From Niveispirillum sp048066115 (lineage in GTDB: Bacteria > Pseudomonadota > Alphaproteobacteria > Azospirillales > Azospirillaceae), in assembly GCF_048066115.1 (NCBI RefSeq), contig NZ_JBLTYX010000010.1, positions 124,001-188,000 of the forward strand: a stretch of DNA of 64,000 nucleotides, read 5' to 3'. The position numbers and the translations under genes were made by a program. The notes below the pieces were generated by a model. That model was not told the origin of the DNA. It saw only the letters and a list, made by a program, of their open reading frames with translations, and searched no databases. Numbering within the stretch: position 1 is the stretch's first letter; each line of letters begins with the position of its first letter. Positions 33,332-41,307 of this stretch are shown in pieces.

Positions 33332-36300
33332 ATGAGCATCTTCGGATCCTTGACCACCGGCATCTCCGGCCTTCAGGCCCAGGCAGCCGCGCTTGGTCAT
33401 ATCTCGGACAACATCGCCAACGCCCGCACCACCGGTTACAAGCGCGTCGATACCGCCTTCACCAACCTGGTGCTGCAATCCAACTCCCGCGTCCACAATC
33501 CCGGTGGCGTCGTCGCCCGTCCCAGCTATGCCAACAGCGTAGCCGGCAATATCGAGACGGTGGACCGCACGACCAACCTGGCGATCCGCGGACAGGGCTT
33601 CTTCAATGTCAGCCGCCTGACGGAAGTCAACGGCACCTCGGTGCCGACCGGTGAGCGCTATTACACCCGCGACGGTTCCTTCGAGCTGAACGACGAGCGC
33701 ATCCTGGTCAACCGCTCCGGCTTCGCGCTGAATGGCTATATCTACAGCGAGGCGACGAATTCCTTCTCGACCTCGGCCACGCCCATCCAGGTGACGGCCG
33801 ATATCGACAGCCCGGTGCCCACCAAGTCCATCGAGCTGCGTGCCAACCTGCCGACCGACCCGACCCCGGGCCAGCCGATCCAGCCGACCACCATCCAGAT
33901 CTTCGACAGCACGGGCAAGCCGCGCGACATCACGCTGGGCTGGCGTCCCGGCCAGGTGGACGGCGCCTGGCGCCTGTCGGTCGATACGCCGGGCGCCGTG
34001 GGCAGCATGCCGCTGTCGGGCAGCCTGGACGGTTTCCCCGTGTCGGCCCAGTCCACCTCGCTGACCCAGGGCGTGACGCCGCGCAAGCAGATCGAGGAAG
34101 TGCAGTTCACCTCGCCCAACGGCGACGGCGCCTTCAAGATCGGCGACACCTATCGCGTCACCGTGAACGGCGTGGAATTCACCGAGAGCGTGAGCACCAC
34201 CAACGCCTCGCAGCTGTCCAACCTGACGGGTGTGGCGCAGTCGCTGGCCGACAAGATCAACGGCGCCGTGCCGCCGGTGGGCGTGACGGCCACCGTGTCC
34301 AATGGACGCCTGCGCATCGCCGCCACCACGGCCGGTGACGACTTCGCCATGACGACGGGCGTCAACAACGCCACGCCGACCATCAACACGGCCAACACCC
34401 CGGTCACCACCCCGGCCACGTCCACGCAGCAGCAGCAGTCGGTGATCACCTTCGCCGGCAGCTCCGTCGATATCGGTGACACCTTCACCCTGAACGTGGA
34501 CAATAACAGCACCCAGACCTACACGGTGAAGGTCACTGCCGCCAATATCGGCCAGCTGAAGGACCTGAACGGCGTGGTCACGGCGCTGGCTGCCCAGGTG
34601 AACGCCAACTCCTCCACCGAGAAGGTTATCGCCTCGGTCACGGGCAACACCCTGACCCTGCGCGGCACGACGGTGGGCGACAGCTTCAGCGTCGGTGAAC
34701 AGGCCGGCACGACGGTGACCGTCGCGTCCTCCACCGCTTCGCAGGTCACGGAACTGAGCTATCCGAACCGTGACATCGGCACGGACGAAGACGATATGCA
34801 GGTGACGATCAACGGCACGATCATCAGCTACTCGCCCGTCGCCGGCAATGACATGGCCACGGAACTGAACGAGTTCGCCAACGAGATCAACGGCCAGGGC
34901 CTGGGTGTCACGGCGACCATCTCCGGCACCCGCCTGGTGCTGACGGCCGATGCCACCAACACGGCCTTCACCGTCAGCGGCCGTGACCGGCTCATGCAGG
35001 CGGCGGTCGACAACGCCCCGCCGGCCGACAACACGACCTTCGTCAGCTCGGTCCAGGGTAACATCTCCGGCTCGCGCCAGACGCAGCGCATCTCCATCAC
35101 CGGCGTGCCGGGCGATGTGGGCGCCACCTATTCGGTGACGCTGCGCAGCCCGACGACCAACCAGGTCGATCCCATCGCCCTGGAAGGTACGACCACGACC
35201 CAGGCTTCGGCCACCGCGGCCCAGGTCACCGAGGTCTCATATCCCAGCACGGCCCCCAAGGTCGGCGACGTCTACAGCGTCACCATCAACGGTGCGACTT
35301 ACAATTACGGGCCGCTGACCCAGGCCGACCTTGACGGTCTGCCGACGCAGCCGCCGACCCAGACCGATGCGCTGACCACCCTGTTCATGCCGCAGATCAC
35401 CAGCGCCGACGTGACGGCCACGGTGCCGGTGGGCGGCAACAAGCTGGTGCTGACCGGTGCCGCCGTGAACACGCCGTTCCGGGTGACGGGAACCGACGAG
35501 ATGGCGACCGACCCCTCGTCGCAGTTCTTCGACTTCTCCTCCACCACGGCGGCCCCTGTCGTCGGAAACCGATATGCGGTGACGATGAACGGCACCACCT
35601 ATTCGGTGCAGATCACGGAGCAGAATATCGGTGACTTCCCGACGCCGGCCAGCGTCATGGACAGCATCATCACCAAGATCGGCAACGATTTCGGCGCACC
35701 CTTCACCGCCTCGGCCGTGAAGAATGACGGTGTCACCACCGGCATCCTGCTGACGGCCAAGGATGCCAGCATCCAGTTGAACGGGGCGCAGGAAGTGGCG
35801 CCGAACTTCAACCGCACCATCACCTACACCACCACCGGCGAAGAAGTGTCGCTGGACGAGATCGCGGCCAACCTGGCACTGAAGGTCAACCAGGAAAGCG
35901 GCATCCCGGTGCAGGCCACATCGGTGGGCGGTGTCATCACCATGACCGGCAACCAGGACGGCATCGCCTTCCTGGGTGAGCCCAGCTCCAACATCGGTAC
36001 GACCCCGGCGCACATCACGCTGAATTTCGGCGGCACGCTGCCCAACGGCGACCAAGCCAAGGCCGGCACGTTGTCCAGCCTGTCGTCGGCCAATGTCGGC
36101 ACCGGCAACGCCACGGTCAGTGCCGTGACGGAAAGCGGCCAGCCGGCACAGGTGTCCTTCACCGTCGATTACGGCAACGGGCCGCAGCGCATCACGCTGG
36201 ACCTGGGCACCTTCGGCGAGGCCACCGGCCTGACGGAATATGAGGGCAATGCCATCAACGTCACCTCGCTGCTCCAGGATGGCAGCCCGCAGGGCACCTT

Positions 36301-36649
36301 CCGCGATGTGGAAATCCGCGAGAACGGCGATGTCGTGGCCAATTACGACAATGGCCGCCGCCGCGTGATTGCCCAGGTGCCGCTGGTTCTGTTCAACAAC
36401 CCGAACGCGCTGGGCCGAGAGACGGGCGGTACCTTCACGGAGACGGCGGACAGCGGCCGCGCCCGCTTCACCTCCACCGGCGTCAATGGCGCCGGCGTGA
36501 TCGCCGCCAGCTCCATCGAGGGTTCCAACGTCGATATCGCGCAGGAATTCACTAAGCTGATCGTGGCGCAGCGTTCCTATACGGCCAATACCCGCGTCAT
36601 CACCACGACCGACGAAATGCTGACGGAGACGATCAACCTGAAGCGGTAA
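33332..36649 (+). CDS. flgE: Flagellar hook protein, greatly enlarged
   Basis: 1105 residues, more than twice the usual length of about 400. The N-terminal hook signature (MSIFGSLTTGISGLQAQAAALGHISDNIANARTTGYKR), the FlgE core beginning (GNIETVDRTTNLAIRGQGFF) and the C-terminus (SNVDIAQEFTKLIVAQRSYTANTRVITTTDEMLTETINLKR) are intact. The extra length sits in the outer domains as tandem beta units of the form VGDxYxVTxNGxxYxY...LAxxINxx...ATVxGxxLxLTA, seen at least five times. It forms the universal joint of the flagellum. A sigma-54 promoter lies upstream and a terminator downstream. Confidence 0.95.
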   Translation: MSIFGSLTTGISGLQAQAAALGHISDNIANARTTGYKRVDTAFTNLVLQSNSRVHNPGGVVARPSYANSVAGNIETVDRTTNLAIRGQGFFNVSRLTEVNGTSVPTGERYYTRDGSFELNDERILVNRSGFALNGYIYSEATNSFSTSATPIQVTADIDSPVPTKSIELRANLPTDPTPGQPIQPTTIQIFDSTGKPRDITLGWRPGQVDGAWRLSVDTPGAVGSMPLSGSLDGFPVSAQSTSLTQGVTPRKQIEEVQFTSPNGDGAFKIGDTYRVTVNGVEFTESVSTTNASQLSNLTGVAQSLADKINGAVPPVGVTATVSNGRLRIAATTAGDDFAMTTGVNNATPTINTANTPVTTPATSTQQQQSVITFAGSSVDIGDTFTLNVDNNSTQTYTVKVTAANIGQLKDLNGVVTALAAQVNANSSTEKVIASVTGNTLTLRGTTVGDSFSVGEQAGTTVTVASSTASQVTELSYPNRDIGTDEDDMQVTINGTIISYSPVAGNDMATELNEFANEINGQGLGVTATISGTRLVLTADATNTAFTVSGRDRLMQAAVDNAPPADNTTFVSSVQGNISGSRQTQRISITGVPGDVGATYSVTLRSPTTNQVDPIALEGTTTTQASATAAQVTEVSYPSTAPKVGDVYSVTINGATYNYGPLTQADLDGLPTQPPTQTDALTTLFMPQITSADVTATVPVGGNKLVLTGAAVNTPFRVTGTDEMATDPSSQFFDFSSTTAAPVVGNRYAVTMNGTTYSVQITEQNIGDFPTPASVMDSIITKIGNDFGAPFTASAVKNDGVTTGILLTAKDASIQLNGAQEVAPNFNRTITYTTTGEEVSLDEIAANLALKVNQESGIPVQATSVGGVITMTGNQDGIAFLGEPSSNIGTTPAHITLNFGGTLPNGDQAKAGTLSSLSSANVGTGNATVSAVTESGQPAQVSFTVDYGNGPQRITLDLGTFGEATGLTEYEGNAINVTSLLQDGSPQGTFRDVEIRENGDVVANYDNGRRRVIAQVPLVLFNNPNALGRETGGTFTETADSGRARFTSTGVNGAGVIAASSIEGSNVDIAQEFTKLIVAQRSYTANTRVITTTDEMLTETINLKR

Positions 36650-36695
36650 CCTGACGGGCGGCAGCGGCCCCTTACCCCAGCTGCATGGCGTGTCG

Positions 36696-36735
36696 ATCCC
36701 GGCCCACCTCCCGTGGGGCCGGGATTTCGCATTTT
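36696..36735 (+). terminator. Terminator after flgE
   Basis: ATCCCGGCCC-AC/GT-GGGGCCGGGAT hairpin (one bulge) at 36696-36724, followed by TTCGCATTTTT. It lies about 47 bases past the flgE stop and supports starting the next gene at 36801 rather than upstream. Confidence 0.75.
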
Positions 36736-36800
36736 TGGGTTTGGCGATGGGGCCGGCGGCGGTACCATCGGGGCGATATCATTTCCACAGCCAGACCGCC

Positions 36801-37421
36801 ATGACCGCCATTTCCGGCATATCCTCCGCGCTGTTTGCTGTGCCTGGTGGCGCGAAGGCGGCACGTGGCGGGGGTGGGGGACAGGCTGCCTCCTCCTCGC
36901 CCCCCGGTGCGCCGGCGGCGGAGAAGGACCTGACGGAAGAGCAGCAGACGCAGCTGCGCGAACTGAAGAAGACCGACGCCGAGGTGCGCACCCACGAGCA
37001 GGCGCACAAGACGGCCGGCGGCCCCTATGCCGGTGGCATCCAGCTGGAATACACGACGGGGCCGGACGGAAGGCGCTATGCCACCGCCGGCGAGGTGCCG
37101 ATCGACGTTTCTCCCGTCCGCAACAATCCGGAAGCCACCATCACCAAGATGGAGGTGGTGAAGCGTGCGGCGCTGGCCCCGCAGGCGCCATCCCCGCAGG
37201 ACCGGGCCGTCGCCGCCCAGGCCGACGCCACCAAGGCGCAGGCCCAGACCGAACTGCGCCAGTCGCGCAACGGGGAGGGGACGGAAGGGGAGGGGGCGGA
37301 GACCGGGGGAGGAGGGGGAGCGGCCAATGACCGTTCAGCCGCGCGGCGGGCGACGGAAAGCTATAACCGCGCCGCATCGGCGACGGCGCAGCCCGGCTTC
37401 AGTTTTGCGATTTCCGCTTGA
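36801..37421 (+). CDS. Putative metalloprotease, SprA/CJM1_0395 family
   Basis: 206 residues from ATG 36801. The signature region is THEQAHKTAGGPYAGG...YTTGPDGRRYATAGEVPIDVSP, whose HExxH (HEQAH) matches the catalytic motif of the SprA-related metallopeptidase family. The N-terminus is a short hydrophobic/low-complexity lead, and the C-terminus is Gly/Glu-rich (GEGTEGEGAETGGGGG). Placement just after flgE suggests a link with flagellar secretion or assembly, but the function is not known. There is no strong ribosome site; an upstream start is excluded by the terminator. Confidence 0.78.
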   Translation: MTAISGISSALFAVPGGAKAARGGGGGQAASSSPPGAPAAEKDLTEEQQTQLRELKKTDAEVRTHEQAHKTAGGPYAGGIQLEYTTGPDGRRYATAGEVPIDVSPVRNNPEATITKMEVVKRAALAPQAPSPQDRAVAAQADATKAQAQTELRQSRNGEGTEGEGAETGGGGGAANDRSAARRATESYNRAASATAQPGFSFAISA

Positions 37422-37436
37422 AGAAACCCGTCACCC

Positions 37437-37515
37437 CAGGCCGGCGACCGCCGGCCCGCGACCACGTGGTCGCGTAAGCCAAGCCGCCGGATGGCGGCGC
37501 CATACACCTGGGGGA
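37437..37515 (-). repeat. REP-like palindromic element, copy F (inverted)
   Basis: CCAGGCCGGCGACCGCCGGCC, CGCGACCACGTGGTCGCG, linker TAAGCCAA, GCCGCCGGATGGCGGCGCC and an ACCTGGGG flank. It lies between convergent gene ends at 37421 and 37529. Confidence 0.85.
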
Positions 37516-37528
37516 GCATAAAAGAAAC

Positions 37529-38350
37529 TTAACCGAACAGGGCGTTGTTCAGCTTGGCGGTACCGGACAGGCCGGTATCGTAGCTCTGTGCCGCGGTCAG
37601 CATGCTCTGCAGCTCCAGCGATGCCGCCGATTGCTGCGGCATGCCGTCGCCGGCCTTGGGTTGCTGCGCGACCGTGTCGTAATCCTTGCGATAGACGCCC
37701 ATCGACAGCTGGATCGCGTAATTCTTGGAAGAGACGGTGGCGCCCTTGCTGTCCTTGGCCGGGGTGTTCCCGTCATTGGTGATCTTGACGTAGTAGTCAC
37801 CAGAGGTGAGCTTCAGCTCCCCCTTCTGCAATTTGGCGTAATTGTCGCTGGTAGAGCCCAGGCCTTCCTTGCTATCGGCGACGACGGCGCCGAAGCGGGA
37901 CATGACCTGGACGCGCAGACCCGGATCGCCCAGCAGACCCATCTGCGCCTCGCCCGAATTCTGGACGCGGAATTTGAAGACGTCGCCCTTGTCGTCCTTC
38001 TTGATGGCGCTGTAGACGTTCAGGCGGGTCGTGTCCTTGACCAGGGTGCCGATGTCGGTGGCGGCGCCATTGGTGGCGTAGGGCGACTTGCGGACCTCCT
38101 TCTCGAAGGTCTGGACCTGGATCTTGGACTGCGCCTCGGCCTTCTTGCTGGACTTGGCGGTGGCTTCCGCGAATTCGGCCAGCTGCCTTTCGATCTCCGA
38201 CATCTTCTTGGTCGTGTTGGAGAGAACGCTGGACGCTGTGGCTGCACCGGCGGCCGTGGTGGTGTTGGCGGTCGTGGACGTAGTTGTCCCGATCAGCGAA
38301 GAGCTGCTGGACGTCAGAACATTACTCGACCCGCTAACGGACGAGACCAT
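37529..38350 (-). CDS. Ser/Thr-rich hypothetical protein in the flagellar region
   Basis: 273 residues from ATG 38350, with GGGAGACTTGCC ahead. The N-terminal 40 residues are almost all Ser, Thr, Ala and Gly, like the disordered leaders of proteins exported by the flagellar apparatus. Next is a predicted coiled coil (MSEIERQLAEFAEATAKSSKKAEAQSK). The C-terminal domain has beta strands with GDYYVKITNDGNT, similar in form to pre-peptidase (PPC) domains. The family is not recognised. A 20-bp inverted repeat lies just upstream. Between flgE and flaF it is probably flagellum-related. Confidence 0.7.
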   Translation of the reverse strand: MVSSVSGSSNVLTSSSSSLIGTTTSTTANTTTAAGAATASSVLSNTTKKMSEIERQLAEFAEATAKSSKKAEAQSKIQVQTFEKEVRKSPYATNGAATDIGTLVKDTTRLNVYSAIKKDDKGDVFKFRVQNSGEAQMGLLGDPGLRVQVMSRFGAVVADSKEGLGSTSDNYAKLQKGELKLTSGDYYVKITNDGNTPAKDSKGATVSSKNYAIQLSMGVYRKDYDTVAQQPKAGDGMPQQSAASLELQSMLTAAQSYDTGLSGTAKLNNALFG

Positions 38351-38369
38351 GGCAAGTCTCCCTCTTGTG

Positions 38370-38389
38370 GCATCCGGTAGACCGGATGC
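38370..38389. promoter_or_regulatory. Inverted repeat upstream of the Ser/Thr-rich gene
   Basis: GCATCCGGT-AG-ACCGGATGC, perfect nine-bp arms about 20 bases before the ATG. It could be an operator or, since it is so close, a leader hairpin. Confidence 0.45.
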
Positions 38390-38545
38390 GACCACCAATG
38401 CCCCTTTCAATGGCCACTCTACGGGCCATTTTGATAAAATGCAATCTATTCCAGCCGGTTTTCCATCGGGAATGCCCACGGAAATCGGCTGGAAGCCATG
38501 CAACCCGCCCTGTCCGGGCCGAAGCCCGGGACAGGTGGAAATGGG

Positions 38546-39013
38546 TCAGATGGAAATGCTGAGCTTGCCGGGACCACCCGCCGGCGGGGCCGGCGACTTG
38601 GGCACGGGTGGCGTGGGTGCCGCGGCCGCCTGGGCCGGTGCCGTCACGGTGCCGGCCGACGGACGCTGCGACAGGCCCGTGGCCACGGCGCGGTTGATGT
38701 CGATCAGCCGGTCCAGCTTGTTCACATCCAGATCGATCAGCCGGTCGAAGGTCTGACGGTCCACGATGATGGACAGCGCCAGGACATTGTCGCGGATGTC
38801 CTTGGGAAGCGGGCATTCCGGATCGACCATCGAGGTCTGGAAGATGGTCCAGAGACGCTGGTTCAGCGACAGCGCCTGCCGCAGAAGGTCCGGATTCTCC
38901 GGCGCCTGCCGAGCATGGATCAGGCGGCGCGCCGCTTCCGTGAGGCCCCAGGCCTCCACATCGCGGGGATCATCGGAGGTGGGACGATTGCTATAACCCG
39001 TCGCAGGCTTCAT
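38546..39013 (-). CDS. flaF: Flagellar biosynthesis regulator FlaF
   Basis: 155 residues. The FlaF core is clear: DDPRDVEAWGLTEAARRLIHARQAPENPDLLRQALSLNQRLWTIFQTSMVDPECPLPKDIRDNVLALSIIVDRQTFDRL. FlaF is required for flagellin translation or secretion in alphaproteobacteria and works opposite FlbT, which is encoded at 53312. The C-terminal Pro/Ala tail (about 40 residues) is longer than usual. I start at ATG 39013; no good ribosome site is visible, and the longer frame has no support. Confidence 0.9.
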   Translation of the reverse strand: MKPATGYSNRPTSDDPRDVEAWGLTEAARRLIHARQAPENPDLLRQALSLNQRLWTIFQTSMVDPECPLPKDIRDNVLALSIIVDRQTFDRLIDLDVNKLDRLIDINRAVATGLSQRPSAGTVTAPAQAAAAPTPPVPKSPAPPAGGPGKLSISI

Positions 39014-39153
39014 AACGGTCGCCGTGCCCTTTGAACGGTAAAACCATGGACGCATTATTCCACATCGGGTTACGCCCGACAAGGATAATGGCCTAGAATG
39101 ACCCGCGGCGGGGGACCCGGTGCCGGTGCATTGGGATAGGAGGGGGGCAAAGT

Positions 39154-41166
39154 ATGGCGGCGGGGAGAGCGCATGTCACTGCGGAGCAGGCGGTGCGCCT
39201 GCACCAGTCCGGTGACGTGGCCGGCGCCGCGGCTGCCTATCGCGCCTTGCTGGCCGCGGACCCGCGCAATGCCCAGTTGCTGAACCTGCTGGGGGTGGCC
39301 AGCCTGCAATTGGGCGACGCGGCGGACGCGGTGGCGCTGCTGACCGACGCCGTCGGCCGCCAGCCCACGGCCGCCGATTATCATGACAATCTGGGCAGCG
39401 CGCTGCGCGCCGCCGGCAATCCCGCCCCGGCGGTGGAGGCGCACCGCAAGGCATTGCGCCTGAAGCCCCACCATGCGCCCTACCTGTTCAACCTGGGCAA
39501 TGCGCTGGCGGCCATGGGCGCGCACCATCAGGCGGTCGATGCCTACCAGAAGTCCCTGTCGCGGCGGCCCGGCCATGCGGGCGCCATGTTCAACCTGGCC
39601 AACAGCCAGCGTGCGTTGGGCGACCTGGCTGGCGCCGGGGAAGGGTACAGGGCGCTGCTGGCGGGCCAGCCGGGCCACGCCCAGGCCTGGAACAACCTGG
39701 GCGCCGTCCTGGGGCTGCAAGGCGAGCTGGCGGGGGCGGAGGATGCCTACCGGCAGTCCCTGGCCGCCCGGCCCGGCCATGCGGAGACCCTGTCCAACCT
39801 GGGCAATGTGCTGGTGGAGCGCGGCCGGCTGGGCGAAGGGCTGGAATGTCATCTGGCCGCCGCCGCCGCCGCCCCCGACAGTGCCGAGGCGCGCATCTTC
39901 CTGGGCGTGGCGCTGCAGGAACTGGACAAGCTGGACGGGGCCATCGCCGCCTATCGCGAGGGGCTCCGCCTCGATCCCGGCAATATCCAGGGCCTGTCCA
40001 ACCTGGGTTCCGCGCTGGAACAGGCGGGTCAGCTGGCCGAGGCCGAGGCCGTCCTGTCGCAGGCCCTGGCGCTGGATTCCGGTTCGGCGGAGGTCTGGGG
40101 CAACCTGGGGCTCTGCCGTCTGGCGCAGGGCGACCGGGTGCGGGCACGCCAGGCGCTGGACCGGGCGCTGGAACTGGACCCGGAACTGGCCCGCGCCCGC
40201 CTTACCCGCGCGCTGCTGCGGCTGGAGGATGGGGATCTGGGCGGCGGCTGGGCCGACTATGCCTGGCGCTTCGCGGCAGGGGAGGCCTTGCCCGACCGCC
40301 GTTTCGCCGTTCCGCAATGGCAGGGACAAAGCCTGCCGCGCGGGCGTCTGCTGATCTGGCGTGAACAGGGGCTGGGCGACGAGCTGATGTTCGCCGGCCT
40401 TTACAAGCAGGCGATCGCGCGGGCCGGGCAGGGACCGGGCGGCGTGACCATCGAATGCGACCCGCGCCTGCTGGGCCTGTTCACCCGCAGCTTCCCTGCG
40501 GCCAATGTGCGCGCGCAGTCGCTGCCGCCCGCCGGGTCGGATGCGGCCGAACGGCCCGACATGGATGCGCAGATCCCCGCCGGGGGGCTGGTTCCCCTGC
40601 TGCGCCCGACCCTGTCCGCCTTCCCCGGCGCGCCCTATCTGGTGGCGGACCGCCGCCGGACGGAGCAGGCGCGGATCTGGCTGGACGGGCTGCCGGACGG
40701 CCTGCGCGTGGGCATCTGCTGGCGTTCCCGTCTGATCACCGCGCGCCGCCGTGCGAACTATGCGGCGGTGGAACATTGGGCGCCGCTGCTGGCGCAGCCG
40801 ACGCTGCAAATGGTGAGTTTGCAGTATGGGGCCGATCCGGCGGAGATCGCGACGCTGGAGGCGGCGGCGGGCCGCCCGCTGCACATAATGCCGGGCCTGG
40901 ACCTGACGGACGACCTGGAAGGTCTCGCCGGCCTGATATCGGGCCTGGACCTGGTGGTCACCGCCCCCACGGCCGTGGGCGAGATGGCGGGTGCCCTTGG
41001 CATACCGGTCTGGCGCGTCCTGGGAGGGGGTGACTGGTCAACCCTTGGTGCCGCGACGCGTCCATGGTTCGCGTCCATGCGTATGATTACACATGCAGGC
41101 GGCGTTGCCGCGGCTATTGGCGAAGTCGTCCATATTCTTAAGGATATTTCGCGTTCGCATGGCTGA
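39154..41166 (+). CDS. TPR-domain glycosyltransferase (FlmG-like) 1
   Basis: 670 residues. About 370 residues of tetratricopeptide repeats (many NLGNALxxxGxxxxAxxAYxxALxxxPxHxxAxxNL units) are followed by a C-terminal domain with the GT-B pattern of protein O-glycosyltransferases (GEQGLGDELMFAGLYK-like LLIWREQGLGDELMF, GLRVGICWRSR, MVSLQYG, DLVVTAPTAVGEMAGALGIPVWRVLGGGDW). In Caulobacter, FlmG with this layout binds flagellin through its TPRs and transfers pseudaminic acid. A strong GGAGGGGGG site precedes the ATG. A second such gene lies at 48326. Flagellin as acceptor is inferred from the context. Confidence 0.85.
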   Translation: MAAGRAHVTAEQAVRLHQSGDVAGAAAAYRALLAADPRNAQLLNLLGVASLQLGDAADAVALLTDAVGRQPTAADYHDNLGSALRAAGNPAPAVEAHRKALRLKPHHAPYLFNLGNALAAMGAHHQAVDAYQKSLSRRPGHAGAMFNLANSQRALGDLAGAGEGYRALLAGQPGHAQAWNNLGAVLGLQGELAGAEDAYRQSLAARPGHAETLSNLGNVLVERGRLGEGLECHLAAAAAAPDSAEARIFLGVALQELDKLDGAIAAYREGLRLDPGNIQGLSNLGSALEQAGQLAEAEAVLSQALALDSGSAEVWGNLGLCRLAQGDRVRARQALDRALELDPELARARLTRALLRLEDGDLGGGWADYAWRFAAGEALPDRRFAVPQWQGQSLPRGRLLIWREQGLGDELMFAGLYKQAIARAGQGPGGVTIECDPRLLGLFTRSFPAANVRAQSLPPAGSDAAERPDMDAQIPAGGLVPLLRPTLSAFPGAPYLVADRRRTEQARIWLDGLPDGLRVGICWRSRLITARRRANYAAVEHWAPLLAQPTLQMVSLQYGADPAEIATLEAAAGRPLHIMPGLDLTDDLEGLAGLISGLDLVVTAPTAVGEMAGALGIPVWRVLGGGDWSTLGAATRPWFASMRMITHAGGVAAAIGEVVHILKDISRSHG

Positions 41167-41307
41167 CATTTTGTCCGTGCCCAGTTTCCATGGGCCCAAC
41201 GTGATGCTATCGTATGCCTGAAGGTCGAGACCAAGAGTTGGGGGACTCCGGATTTCGACGGATGGTTAATTTTCCAAACCATCATTTGGCTTCGGCGGGC
41301 AGAGAAC

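Noticed and set aside
36690..36800. Upstream extension of the SprA-like gene
   Set aside because: It would run across the flgE terminator at 36696-36724.
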